DNA from: Hyphomonadaceae bacterium
GTDB lineage: Bacteria > Pseudomonadota > Alphaproteobacteria > Rhizobiales > Hyphomicrobiaceae
DNA: 64,000 bases
Direction: 5' to 3'
Assembly (NCBI GenBank): GCA_019747815.1
Contig: JAIEQJ010000046.1
Coordinates: 100,312-164,311, forward strand
A program made the translations under genes and the position numbers. The notes below the pieces were generated by a model, which was given only the letters and a program-made list of their open reading frames with translations, ran no database searches and was not told the DNA's origin. Shown here one piece after another: positions 53,595 through 62,689 of the stretch; the first letter of the stretch is position 1, and every line of letters begins with the position of its first letter.

Positions 53595-55388
53595 TCACGC
53601 CGTCACGGGCTCGCTGCGGACGCGACGGCTCGCCGGCTCGATGACGAGCTGGCGCTCGTGAAAGGCCGCAACCGACTGGCGGTGCGCCACGCTGACCAGC
53701 GTCGTCGCCGGCAGGCGCCGCTTGACGAGCTCATACATCTTGCGCTCCGCCGCTTCGTCCAGGGCCGAGGACGCCTCGTCGAGGAACAGCCACTCCGGCC
53801 GGTAGAGCAGTGCGCGCGCGAAGGCGATGCGCTGCTGCTCGCCCCCCGACAGGACGAGAGACCAGTTGGCCGCCTCGGCGAGACGCGACACCAGGTGCGA
53901 GAGCCCGCACGCGTCAAGCACCTCGGCGCACTGCGCATCGGTGTGCGTGTCGGGCTGGTCGGGATAGCACAGCACGTCCTTCAGCGTGCCGATCGGCAGA
54001 TAGGGCTTCTGCGGCAGGAACAGCACGCGGGCGTCCTGCGGCGTGGCGATGCGGCCCCGGCCGAACGGCCACAGGCCGGCGAGCACGCGAAACAGTGTGG
54101 TCTTGCCGCTTCCCGAGGGTCCGCGCACGACCGTGGACTGGCCGCGCTGCAGCGTGACGTTGACATCCTCCAGCAGCGGAGCCCCGTTCGGAAGCTGCAC
54201 CTCAACGGCCTGGAGCGACACGTCGGGTTGCGGTCGCGGCTGCACCTGGAAAGCGCTGTCGCGCTGGGCCGCCTTGGCCTTGGCCATGGCCTCGCCGAAG
54301 GTGGTCAGCCGATCGACCACGGCCTTCCAGGCGGCGAGCCTTGGATAGGTATCGACGAACCAGGACAGCGACTGCTGCACCTGGGCGAACGCGTCGGCGG
54401 TCTGCGTCAGCGTGCCGAGCTGGATGCGGCCGGCAAAGTATTGCGGGGCTGCGACGAGGATAGGAAAGATGGCGGCCGCCTGCCCATAGAACGATGTGAG
54501 CCAGGACAGCCGCTTGGTGTATTTCATGAAGCTCCACCACGTGCCGTAGATCCTGGCAAAGGCCCCGCGCAGACTGCGTTGCTCGTCCGGCTCGCCGCGA
54601 TAGAGGGCAATGCTTTCGGCATTCTCGCGGATGCGCACCATGCGGTAGCGGAAGTCGGCGTTGTAGCGCTCCAGCGCGAAGTTGATGCCGACCAGCGGCC
54701 GGCCGATGAGATAGGTGGCGAGCGAGCCGATCAGCGCATACAGGAGCGCCGCCCACATCATGTAGCCGGGGATCGAAAGCCCGCCGAAAATGGGCAGCAC
54801 GAAGCTGCCGGACAGATTCCACAGCACGACGGCAAAGGTGGCGAACGTCAGCACCTGGAGGAGCAGTCCGAGGGTGATTTCGAGCGTCTGGGTGGCGAAC
54901 GTGTTGACGTCCTGCTCGATGCGCTGCTCGGGATTGTCGGTGCCCTGGCCGGTAAGCTCCATGCGGTAGTAGGTGCGTTCGGCCAGCCAGTCGCGGAAAT
55001 AGACCTCGCTCAGCCAGCGGCGCCAGCGGATGGTCAAAAGCTGCATCAGCCACGCCCGGTAGACGAGCGCGATGATGAAGAAGGCGGCCAGCACGGCCCA
55101 GTAGATCAGCTCCAACTGGAAGGCATCGACATTCTTGTCCTGCAGCGCATTGAAGAAGCGGGCGTTCCAGGCATTGATCTCCTTGGAGATGTAGACGACG
55201 AGCAGGCTCAACACGATGATCACCGCCAGCACGCTGCGCGCGATCCAGGATTCCTTCACGGTGACGCTGTAGCCCCACAGCTCGAGCCTCTCGCGCTCCT
55301 CGGCGAACCAGTAGGGCCGCATCAGCACCCACAGCTTGCCCAAGAAGCTGCGGGCATTGGTCAGGCGCGTGAGGAAGCGATCGATCAT
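53595..55388 (-). CDS. ABC transporter with fused permease and ATPase, SbmA/BacA/ABCD type
   Basis: A 597-residue half-transporter. The first 350 residues form the ABC_membrane_2 domain with about six membrane segments (VLAVIIVLSLLVVYISKEINAWNARFFNALQ, RWRRWLSEVYFRDWLAERTYYRME, NPEQRIEQDVNTFA); the C-terminal ATPase has Walker A GPSGSGKTT near 420, signature LSGGEQQR and Walker B WLFLDEASSALDE. The pattern is of the YddA/peroxisomal ABCD family, related to SbmA/BacA. Such proteins transport very-long-chain acyl-CoA, peptides or vitamin B12. The last 10 residues are basic. ATG 55388 is chosen from the basic start MIDRFLTRLTNARSF; the frame is open 22 codons further. Confidence 0.88.
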   Translation of the reverse strand: MIDRFLTRLTNARSFLGKLWVLMRPYWFAEERERLELWGYSVTVKESWIARSVLAVIIVLSLLVVYISKEINAWNARFFNALQDKNVDAFQLELIYWAVLAAFFIIALVYRAWLMQLLTIRWRRWLSEVYFRDWLAERTYYRMELTGQGTDNPEQRIEQDVNTFATQTLEITLGLLLQVLTFATFAVVLWNLSGSFVLPIFGGLSIPGYMMWAALLYALIGSLATYLIGRPLVGINFALERYNADFRYRMVRIRENAESIALYRGEPDEQRSLRGAFARIYGTWWSFMKYTKRLSWLTSFYGQAAAIFPILVAAPQYFAGRIQLGTLTQTADAFAQVQQSLSWFVDTYPRLAAWKAVVDRLTTFGEAMAKAKAAQRDSAFQVQPRPQPDVSLQAVEVQLPNGAPLLEDVNVTLQRGQSTVVRGPSGSGKTTLFRVLAGLWPFGRGRIATPQDARVLFLPQKPYLPIGTLKDVLCYPDQPDTHTDAQCAEVLDACGLSHLVSRLAEAANWSLVLSGGEQQRIAFARALLYRPEWLFLDEASSALDEAAERKMYELVKRRLPATTLVSVAHRQSVAAFHERQLVIEPASRRVRSEPVTA

Positions 55389-55540
55389 GGCTTGGGTCTC
55401 GCCGTTCAAGGATGCAGGCTGACGAAACCATGGAATATCGGTGCTGCCTAGCACCGGGCGGCGGTGTCGGCGTCGCAGTCGGGCCGCATCGGGACGCCGA
55501 CGCTGGACGCGGTTAATGCAGGGGCCCTGCGTGCAGGCTG

Positions 55541-56195
55541 CAGCGGCTGCCGCCTCCGCCTCTTCTGCGTTCCCGGAAGCCGAGCCCGGCTCATGAGCTG
55601 GGGCGAGGCTCTCCGGGATCTTTGCCCCTGCGAGGGGTAAAGACCCCGGCTCTGCGCGCTCGACCTTGATCTGCGATCAAGCTCGCGCGCTCCGGCCGGG
55701 GACGCATCCTTTGGGCGCTGCGGCCGGGGACGCAAAAAGGGCGGGGCCTCCTCCTCCTCCTTCTGCGTTCCCGGAAGCCGAGGCCGGCGCTCGCGCCGAA
55801 GCGAGGCTCTCCGGGATCCTTACACCTGCACGGGGTAAAGACCCCGGCTCTGCGCGCGTGACCTTGATCTCCGATCAAGCTCGCGCTCCGGCCGGGGACG
55901 CAACCCTTGGCGCTCCGGCCGGGGAGGCAACCTTGTGCGCGCCGGCCGGGGGGCAAGGGGGCGTTGAATGGGCGGGGCCTCCGCCTCTTCTGCGTTCCCG
56001 GAAGCCGAGGCCGGCGCTCGCGCCGAAGCGAGGCTCTCCGGGATCCTTACCCCCTGCGAGGGGTAAAGACCCCGGCTCTGCGCGCTCGACCTTGATCTCC
56101 GATCAAGCTCGCGCGCTGCGGCCGGGGACGCACCCTTTGGCGCTGCGGCCGGGGACGCATCCTTTGGCGCTCCGGCCGGGGACGCATTCCTTACG
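55541..56195. repeat. Tandem array of three GC-rich palindromic repeats
   Basis: The CCCGGAAGCCGAG unit occurs near 55573, 55768 and 55997, with the same AAAGACCCCGGCTCTGCGCG, GATCTCCGATCAAGCTCGCG and CGGCCGGGGACGCA parts after each. The period is roughly 200 bases. The array fills the 830-base gap between the ABC transporter start and the phosphotransferase stop. Confidence 0.85.
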
Positions 56196-56216
56196 CGCGC
56201 TGGCCGCTTGCCTGCC

Positions 56217-57251
56217 CTAGGCGATCGCCTCCACGCCCATTCTGGCCATCATCGGTATGCGCTCGCCGGACTTGATGGCCTTCTCCGGGTTCGACGCATT
56301 GCCGTCGAGCCCGCGCTTCTTCACGCCCTGCACGATGGCGGCCAGGCGGAAGAAGGAGAAGGCGAGGCAGAATTTCCAGTTGTCAATCCTGGCGAGTCCC
56401 ATGCGCTCGCAGTACTTGGCGATGTACTCCTCCTCGGTCGGGATGCCGAGCGCCGTGCGGTCGACGGTGGCGAGCCCGCGCATGGCTTCGTGATTGGGAA
56501 AGCGCCACTGCATGCACTGATAGGCCAGATCCGAGAACGGATGGCCGATGGTGGAAAGCTCCCAGTCGATGACGGCCAGCAGCCGTGCGCCATCCGGCTT
56601 GAAGATCATGTTGTCGATGCGGTAGTCGCCATGCACCAGGCTGGCGCGGCCGTCGTCGGCGGGCTCGTTGGCCTCCAGCCACTTGATCAACGTCTCCATG
56701 TCTTCCAGATGCTCGGTCTCCGAGGCGCGGTACTGCTTGGTCCAGCGGTCGCGCTGGCGGGCGAAGTAGCTCCCCGCCTTGCCGAAGTCGGCGAGGCCCA
56801 CCTTGGCCGGGTCCACCAGGTGCAGGGCGGCGAGCGCGCGGTTCTGCTCGTCGTAGAGCTTGGTGCGCTGGGCCTTCTCCAACTCGGGCAGCGCCGGGTC
56901 CCAGAACACCTTGCCGTCGACGAACTCCATGACGAAGAACGCCGTGCCGATGACGCCGTCGTCCGCGCACAGGATCAGCATGCGCGGCACCGGCACGTCG
57001 GTGGTCTCCAGCGCCTTCATGACCCGATGCTCGCGGTCGACCTGATGGGCGCTTTTCAAGAGCTGGCCGGGCGGCTTCTTGCGCAGCACGTAGCGCCCGC
57101 TCGGGCTCGACAGCAGGAAGGTCGGGTTCGATTGTCCCGTCGGCGTCTTCTCGGCGGCGATCGGCCCTTTGAAGCCGGGCAGTCTGGCTTCCAGATATTT
57201 CGCCAGCGCCACGAGATCGATCTGGGCCGCCTGGTGCGCGAATGAGGTCAT
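56217..57251 (-). CDS. Phosphotransferase-family protein (ACAD10/11-associated)
   Basis: A 344-residue APH/choline-kinase-like protein. The ATP-loop region (SNPTFLLSSPSGRYVLRKKPPG near 45-66), the Brenner motif LVHGDYRIDNMIF near 199-211 and the metal Asp in AVIDWELSTIGHPFSDLAY near 221-240 are all present. It belongs to the group that stands next to acyl-CoA dehydrogenases and, in ACAD10/11, is fused to them; there a kinase step on 4-hydroxy acids is known. The partner acyl-CoA dehydrogenase gene is next to it on the same strand. Confidence 0.85.
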   Translation of the reverse strand: MTSFAHQAAQIDLVALAKYLEARLPGFKGPIAAEKTPTGQSNPTFLLSSPSGRYVLRKKPPGQLLKSAHQVDREHRVMKALETTDVPVPRMLILCADDGVIGTAFFVMEFVDGKVFWDPALPELEKAQRTKLYDEQNRALAALHLVDPAKVGLADFGKAGSYFARQRDRWTKQYRASETEHLEDMETLIKWLEANEPADDGRASLVHGDYRIDNMIFKPDGARLLAVIDWELSTIGHPFSDLAYQCMQWRFPNHEAMRGLATVDRTALGIPTEEEYIAKYCERMGLARIDNWKFCLAFSFFRLAAIVQGVKKRGLDGNASNPEKAIKSGERIPMMARMGVEAIA

Positions 57252-57267
57252 GTGTCCTTCTCTCGAC

Positions 57268-57311
57268 CTGTCATCCCGGCATTGCGCTAACGCGCAATTC
57301 CGGGATGACAG
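57268..57311. repeat. Near-perfect hairpin, CTGTCATCCC family
   Basis: CTGTCATCCCGGCATTGCGC faces GCGCAATTCCGGGATGACAG around a short TAAC loop. It lies between two co-directional genes, right after the acyl-CoA dehydrogenase stop, and may dampen read-through. Related to 4524-4587. Confidence 0.75.
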
Positions 57312-58538
57312 TCAAATCTTCTGGTTCGTATAGCGCTTGAGCTCGGCGCGGGCGACCTGGCGGCGGTGCACCGCGTCGGGGCCGTCGGCGAGGCGGAGCG
57401 TCCGCAAGTGCGTCCACATGTGCGCGAGCGGCGTGTCCTGCGTGATGCCCATGGCGCCGTGCATCTGCACCGCCTCGTCGGTGATCTCCAAGGCGATGCG
57501 CGGTGCGATCACTTTGATCTGCGAGATCCAGGGCGAGGCGTCGCGCTGGCCGACCGTGTCCATCATGTAGGCGGCCTTCAGGCACAAGAGGCGCGCCATC
57601 TCGATCTTCATGCGGCTCTCGGCGATGATGTCGTAGTTGGCGCCGAGCTGGGCCAGCGGCTTGCCGAAGGCCTCGCGCGACAGCGAGCGCTTGCAGAGCA
57701 ATTCCAGCGCGCGCTCCGACTGGCCGATGGCGCGCATGCAGTGATGGATGCGCCCCGGTCCCAGCCGGCCCTGCGACACCTCGAAGCCGCGGCCGCGGCC
57801 GAGGATCAGGTTCTCCTTCGGCACCCGCACGTTGGTGAAGCGGATGTGCATGTGGCCATGCGGCGCATCGTCGTCGCCGTACACTTGCATGGGCCGCAGG
57901 ATCTCCACCCCCTCGGTGCCCGCGGGCACGAAGATCTGCGAATGCTTGCGGTGCTTCTCGGCCTTCGGATCGGTGCACACCATGACGATGTAGATCCTGC
58001 AGCGCGGATCGCCGGCGCCGGATGCGAACCACTTCTCGCCGTTCAACACCCACGCGTCGCCCTCGAGCTTGGCGTCGAGCGCCAGATTGGTGGCGTCCGA
58101 GGAGGCAACGCCCGGCTCGGTCATGATGTAGGCGGAGCGGATCTTGCCTTCGAGCAGGGGCTTCAGCCACCGCTCCTTCTGCTCCGGCGTGCCGTAGCGC
58201 TCGATCACCTCCATGTTGCCGGTGTCGGGGGCGGAGCAGTTGAAGGTCTCGGGCGCCAGCCGCGACCAGCCCATCTCCTCCGCGAGATAGGCATATTCCA
58301 CCGTGGTGAGGCCATAGCCCTTCTCGCTGTCGGTCAGCCAGAAGTTCCACAGGCTGCGCTCCTTGGCCTTGGCCTTCAGCCCTTCGCGGATCTCCTCCTG
58401 CCGCTTGGTGTAGGTCCAGCGATCCCCCTTGCCCACCTCGGCCTCGTACTCGTGCTCCAGCGGCATGATCTCCTCGCGCACCATGGCGCGCACCTTCTCC
58501 ACCAGGGGCTTCACCTTGGGCGTCATGCCGAGGTCCAT
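57312..58538 (-). CDS. Acyl-CoA dehydrogenase, ACAD11-like
   Basis: A 408-residue flavoprotein with all signatures: YIMTEPGVASSDATN near 134-148 (FAD/substrate), VLNGEKWFASGAG near 160-172, ILGRGRGFEVSQGRLGPGRIHHCMRAIGQSERALELL near 246-282 and the C-terminal QMHGAMGITQDTPLAHMWTHLRTLRLADGPD. Length and residues match ACAD11-type enzymes that act on long or branched acyl-CoAs. The start at MDLGMTPKVKPL (58538) is the family start. It is followed by its phosphotransferase partner 60 bases downstream. Confidence 0.92.
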   Translation of the reverse strand: MDLGMTPKVKPLVEKVRAMVREEIMPLEHEYEAEVGKGDRWTYTKRQEEIREGLKAKAKERSLWNFWLTDSEKGYGLTTVEYAYLAEEMGWSRLAPETFNCSAPDTGNMEVIERYGTPEQKERWLKPLLEGKIRSAYIMTEPGVASSDATNLALDAKLEGDAWVLNGEKWFASGAGDPRCRIYIVMVCTDPKAEKHRKHSQIFVPAGTEGVEILRPMQVYGDDDAPHGHMHIRFTNVRVPKENLILGRGRGFEVSQGRLGPGRIHHCMRAIGQSERALELLCKRSLSREAFGKPLAQLGANYDIIAESRMKIEMARLLCLKAAYMMDTVGQRDASPWISQIKVIAPRIALEITDEAVQMHGAMGITQDTPLAHMWTHLRTLRLADGPDAVHRRQVARAELKRYTNQKI

Positions 58539-58755
58539 GGGGGCGTTCTCCGTTTGTGTTCCTTGGGCGGGTGCAATTGAAGCACGCCCGGCTGCGGCGG
58601 AGAAGGCGGTTGTCGCATCGTGACAGGGCGCGCGGGCCCACCGGATCGGGGGGCGCATTCGTGACGCAGCATACGGTGGGTTCAGGCGCTTGCTGGCACG
58701 CCAGGCTTGCGATACGAAGGCCCCGTCGAAATCGGCCGAATCCTAGGAGAGCCTC

Positions 58756-58899
58756 ATGGCTGTCGATCCTTCCGGCGGGCATCCTGCCATGGACTATCCG
58801 GAGCATCTGCGCACCTATACGGGGTTTTTGCGTGCGACGGTTGCCCTGGTCGTACTGTGTGCGGCCATTCTGCTCTTTCTGCTGACCCTCGTACCGTAG
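58756..58899 (+). CDS. aa3-type cytochrome c oxidase subunit IV family protein
   Basis: A 47-residue single-pass protein: short polar N-terminus, DYPEHLRTYTGFLRATVALVV and one hydrophobic helix to the end. This is the bacterial aa3-oxidase subunit IV pattern (DYPEHxxTYxGFxxxT). An AGGAGA ribosome site precedes the ATG. In alphaproteobacteria this small gene commonly stands just before the pnt genes, as here (84 bases). Confidence 0.8.
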   Translation: MAVDPSGGHPAMDYPEHLRTYTGFLRATVALVVLCAAILLFLLTLVP

Positions 58900-58982
58900 C
58901 GCAAGGTTGGCGCGGGTCTGCCGACCCGGCTTGGGATTGAATGCGGCGGTTGCCCGCCGAAGCGTGGGGCGGGGAGCCATCC

Positions 58983-60122
58983 ATGGTCACGATTGCCGTA
59001 ACGGCGGAACGCGATGGCGAGCCCCGGGTGGCCGTATCGCCTGAAACCGTCAAGAAGCTCACCGCGCTCGGCTGCACGGTGCGGGTGCAGGCCGGCGCCG
59101 GGGCGCGCTCGCGCTTTTCCGACGACGCGTTGAAGGCACAGGGCGCAAGCGTTGCGGCCAGCGCGGCAGAGGCGCTGCGCGGGGCCGACATCCTGCTCAA
59201 GGTGCACCGTCCCTCCAGCGAGGAGGTGAAGGCTTTGAAGCCCGGCGCCATCGTCGCGGCTATGCTGTCGCCCTTCGACGATCGGCCCGGCCTCGATGCG
59301 CTCGCCGGCACCGGCGCTGCGTTGATGGCGATGGAGTTCATGCCGCGCATCTCGCGCGCACAGTCGATGGACGTTCTGTCCAGTCAGGCCAACCTGGCCG
59401 GCTACAAGGCGGTGGTGGATGCGGCCGCCATGTTCGGCCAGGCCGTGCCGATGATGATGACGGCGGCCGGCACGGTGCCCGCGGCCAAGGCCTTCATCAT
59501 GGGCGTCGGCGTGGCGGGGTTGCAGGCGATCGCCACCGCGCGGCGTCTGGGTGCCATCGTCTCGGCAACCGACGTGCGGCCGGCCACCAAGGAGCAGGTG
59601 GCCTCGCTGGGCGCCAAGTTCATCGCGGTGGAGGACGAGGAGTTCAAGCAGGCGCAGACGGCCGCCGGCTACGCCAAGCCCATGTCGGCGGACTACCAGA
59701 GAAAGCAGGCCGAGCTGGTGGCGAGCCATATCAAGAACCAGGACATCGTCATCACCACCGCGCTCATTCCGGGCCGTCCGGCGCCGAAGCTCATCTCGGC
59801 CGCCATGGTGGAAAGCATGAAGCCCGGTGCCGTCATCGTCGATCTGGCTGCCGAGCGTGGGGGCAATACCGAGCTCACCCAGCCCGGCAAGGTCATCGAT
59901 CACAAGGGCGTCACGATTGCCGGCCCGCTCAATCTGGCGGGCGAGGTTCCCGTCAACGCCTCGAGCCTCTATGCCAAGAATCTGCTCGCCTTCCTCGAGA
60001 CCATGATCGACAAGAAGGAAAGGGTGCTGAAGATCAACTGGGACGACGAGATCGTCAAAGGCACGCTGGTGGCGAAGGACGGCCGGATCGTCCACCCCAG
60101 CCTGCAGACACAGGGGGCGTGA
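58983..60122 (+). CDS. pntAA: NAD(P) transhydrogenase subunit alpha 1 (NAD-binding domain)
   Basis: A 379-residue domain-I subunit of the proton-translocating transhydrogenase. Residues 1-130 ([21 protein letters not shown]) and the NAD-binding Rossmann part with [26 protein letters not shown] near 160-185 and the mobile-loop region ([31 protein letters not shown]) are clear. The protein exchanges hydride between NADH and NADP with the domain III in PntB. ATG 58983 begins the family sequence. In alphaproteobacteria the alpha chain is split into two genes, as here. Confidence 0.94.
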   Translation: MVTIAVTAERDGEPRVAVSPETVKKLTALGCTVRVQAGAGARSRFSDDALKAQGASVAASAAEALRGADILLKVHRPSSEEVKALKPGAIVAAMLSPFDDRPGLDALAGTGAALMAMEFMPRISRAQSMDVLSSQANLAGYKAVVDAAAMFGQAVPMMMTAAGTVPAAKAFIMGVGVAGLQAIATARRLGAIVSATDVRPATKEQVASLGAKFIAVEDEEFKQAQTAAGYAKPMSADYQRKQAELVASHIKNQDIVITTALIPGRPAPKLISAAMVESMKPGAVIVDLAAERGGNTELTQPGKVIDHKGVTIAGPLNLAGEVPVNASSLYAKNLLAFLETMIDKKERVLKINWDDEIVKGTLVAKDGRIVHPSLQTQGA

Positions 60123-60123
60123 G

Positions 60124-60573
60124 ATGAAGAGGTTTAGCGCGCGCTTTGCAGCGTCTGCCCCAGATGCTTCAGGGGAATGCGCGCGGTGCTCTTGGCTTAG
60201 CGCAGCAGCTTGGGCGGCCGCAGCCCTTGCACTGCTGACCACACCCGCCCTCGCCGCCGGCGGCGGCGAAGTGAGCCCGTTCGTCTACCAGTTCATGGTG
60301 TTCGTGATCGCCATCTTCGTCGGCTACTACGTGGTGTGGAGCGTGACGCCCGCGCTGCACACGCCCCTCATGTCGGTGACGAACGCCATCTCCTCGGTGA
60401 TCGTGGTGGGTGCCCTGCTGGCGGCCGGCGTCGCCCTGGTGGCGGCCGGCAGCGGGCTGGCCAAGGTTTTCGGATTTCTTGCGCTCGTCATGGCGTCGGT
60501 GAACATCTTCGGCGGCTTCCTCGTCACGCAGCGCATGCTCGGCATGTACAAGAAAAAGGAGCCGAAGCGCTGA
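60124..60573 (+). CDS. pntAB: NAD(P) transhydrogenase subunit alpha 2
   Basis: A 149-residue membrane subunit carrying the first three to four transmembrane helices of domain II ([49 protein letters not shown]). An N-terminal extension of about 50 residues with an extra hydrophobic stretch precedes the usual start near FVYQF and is unusual. It is separated from pntAA by a single base. Confidence 0.9.
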   Translation: MKRFSARFAASAPDASGECARCSWLSAAAWAAAALALLTTPALAAGGGEVSPFVYQFMVFVIAIFVGYYVVWSVTPALHTPLMSVTNAISSVIVVGALLAAGVALVAAGSGLAKVFGFLALVMASVNIFGGFLVTQRMLGMYKKKEPKR

Positions 60574-60593
60574 CGCGCTGAGGGGGCAGGCTC

Positions 60594-62000
60594 ATGCATC
60601 CGAATCTCGTCGCACTGCTGTACCTCGCCGCGGGCGTGCTCTTCATCCTGGCGCTGCGCGGCCTGTCGAGCCCTGAAACCTCGCGCCGCGGCAACCTGTA
60701 CGGCATGACCGGCATGGCCATCGCCGTGCTGACGACGCTGGCGCAGATCGGCGCGCCGGACTCGCCGCTCAGCTGGGCGCTGATCGCGGGCGGCCTGCTG
60801 ATCGGTGGCGGCATCGGCGCCGTCATTGCGCGGCGCATCCCGATGACGTCGATGCCCGAGCTGGTGGCGGCCTTCCACTCGCTCGTGGGCATGGCGGCCG
60901 TGTTCGTGGCCGCCGGTGCGCTCTATGCGCCGGAAGCTTTCGGCATCGGCCGCCCGGGCAACATCGCGTTCGCCAGCCTGCTCGAGATGTCGCTGGGCGT
61001 CGCCATCGGCGCCATCACGTTCACGGGCTCGGTGATCGCCTTCGCCAAGCTGTCGGGGCGCATGTCCGGCAAGCCGATCATCCTGCCCGCCCGCCATCTC
61101 ATCAATATCGGCCTCGCCGTGCTGATGGTGGTGCTGATCTACCTGTTCTGCCAGTCGGGCGGCAATCCGGCGCTGTTCTGGGCCATCACCGCGGTGGCGC
61201 TGCTGTTCGGCGTGCTCATCATCATTCCGATCGGCGGCGCCGACATGCCGGTCGTCATCTCGATGCTCAACTCCTACTCGGGCTGGGCGGCTGCCGGCAT
61301 CGGCTTCACGCTGGGCAACATCGCCCTCATCGTCACCGGCGCGCTGGTCGGCTCGTCGGGCGCCATCCTGTCCTACATCATGTGCAAAGGCATGAACCGC
61401 TCCTTCATCTCGGTGATCCTGGGCGGCTTCGGCGGCGAGACGGCAGGGCCGGCCGCCGGCGCCGAGCAGCGCCCCGTGAAGCTCGGCTCCGCCGAGGACG
61501 CGGCCTTCCTGATGAAGAACGCCGGCAAGGTCATCATCGTCCCGGGCTACGGCATGGCGGTGGCCCAGGCCCAGCACGCCCTGCGCGAGATGGCCGACAA
61601 CCTCAAGAAGGCCGGCGTGGAGGTGAAGTACGCCATCCATCCCGTCGCCGGCCGCATGCCGGGCCACATGAACGTGCTGCTGGCCGAGGCCAACGTGCCC
61701 TACGACGAGGTGTTCGAGCTGGAGGACATCAACAACGAGTTCTCCCAGGCCGACATCGCCTATGTGATCGGCGCCAACGACGTGACCAATCCGGCCGCCG
61801 AGGACGACAAGACCTCGCCGATCTACGGCATGCCCGTGCTGCAGGTGTGGAAGGCCGGCACCGTGATGTTCAACAAGCGCTCGCTGGCCAGCGGCTATGC
61901 GGGCATCGACAACCCGCTGTTCTACCGCGACAACACCATGATGCTGCTGGGCGACGCCAAGAAGATGACCGAGGAGATCGGCAAGTCGATGGCGCATTAG
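60594..62000 (+). CDS. pntB: NAD(P) transhydrogenase subunit beta
   Basis: A 468-residue subunit with nine membrane segments (about 1-265) and the NADP-binding domain III at the C-terminus (VIIVPGYGMAVAQAQHALREMADNLKKAGVEVKYAIHPVAGRMPGHMNVLLAEANVPYDEV, GANDVTNPAAEDD, MPVLQVWKAG). It couples proton entry to NADPH formation. It follows pntAB by 20 bases. A GC-rich repeat begins about 30 bases after the stop. Confidence 0.95.
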   Translation: MHPNLVALLYLAAGVLFILALRGLSSPETSRRGNLYGMTGMAIAVLTTLAQIGAPDSPLSWALIAGGLLIGGGIGAVIARRIPMTSMPELVAAFHSLVGMAAVFVAAGALYAPEAFGIGRPGNIAFASLLEMSLGVAIGAITFTGSVIAFAKLSGRMSGKPIILPARHLINIGLAVLMVVLIYLFCQSGGNPALFWAITAVALLFGVLIIIPIGGADMPVVISMLNSYSGWAAAGIGFTLGNIALIVTGALVGSSGAILSYIMCKGMNRSFISVILGGFGGETAGPAAGAEQRPVKLGSAEDAAFLMKNAGKVIIVPGYGMAVAQAQHALREMADNLKKAGVEVKYAIHPVAGRMPGHMNVLLAEANVPYDEVFELEDINNEFSQADIAYVIGANDVTNPAAEDDKTSPIYGMPVLQVWKAGTVMFNKRSLASGYAGIDNPLFYRDNTMMLLGDAKKMTEEIGKSMAH

Positions 62001-62029
62001 GCCCGTTGGCTGGAGCACCGCGGGCCGCC

Positions 62030-62103
62030 GCCTCCTTTTGCGTTCCCGGAAGCCGAGCCCGGCTCATGAGCCGAGGCGAGGCTCTCCGGGATCTTTACCC
62101 CGG
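62030..62103. repeat. GC-rich palindromic repeat (CCCGGAAGCCGAG family), short copy
   Basis: Only the first, hairpin part of the unit is present (CCCGGAAGCCGAGCCCGGCTC...GAGGCTCTCCGGGATC). It follows the pntB stop and may serve as terminator. Confidence 0.75.
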
Positions 62104-62580
62104 CCTATCCCCGCGCTCCGGGCCCATGCCTAGGATGGGCCGATCCTTGCCTGCGGCGGGACGTTCGCTAGCAGCAACCGGCGTGGCAGGGAGGCGGCGA
62201 ACTGGACGGTAGGCCCCGTGCTGTCGGGCCGAGTTCCAGGAGTCACCGGCCTGCAGGCGGCGGTCAAGCCCATAGGGCGGCCGTCGCTGACATGAAGCAG
62301 CCGGGGCGGAAAACGCCGTCACGCGGGCGCCGATGGCGGCCCAGGGGACCACGAGCAGGGTCTCGGGGAGCCTGACGAGGCTCCCGGGGAGGCCGCCAGC
62401 CGCGGCTTCCCGGGCCGGTTGGCTATCGGCCCTCGGGCTGCCCGTGAGGCACCCGCGTACCCGCCGCACCCCGGGCGCCGTCCCGGGGACGGACGGCGCG
62501 TGGGCGGAAGACTTCAGACCGATCCGGACGCCGATTGCGCGCCGGTCATGAGCGCACCCACAAGGCGCGCTGACGACGAG
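62104..62580. other. GC-rich non-coding stretch with many stems
   Basis: No protein of a known family is found in these 477 bases. Strong stems include GGGGAGCCT-GACG-AGGCTCCCC near 62374-62396 and GCGCCGTCC-CGGGG-ACGGACGGCGC near 62476-62500, plus several shorter ones. The density of complementary arms looks like a structured RNA or a relic of an intron or transposon-associated RNA. I cannot assign an Rfam family. Confidence 0.4.
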
Positions 62581-62689
62581 GAAGCTCATGGGTCGTGCCT
62601 GCACCGTCGCCAGCCCGCAAGGGCAACCCGCGCGCCAGCGGCTGGCCGCCCGGCTTGACCGCGACGCCAGCGCGGGCGAGAAGGCAGCG

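Noticed and set aside
53580..55451. Plus-strand frame of 623 codons
   Set aside because: It is antisense to the SbmA/ABCD-type transporter, whose ABC motifs are unmistakable.
55541..56195. CRISPR or protein-coding repeat
   Set aside because: The units are about 200 bases with internal palindromes; open frames across them change between copies.
62104..62580. Group II intron or RNase P RNA
   Set aside because: No domain V with its AGC triad and no intron-encoded protein is visible, and the RNase P conserved cores are absent.
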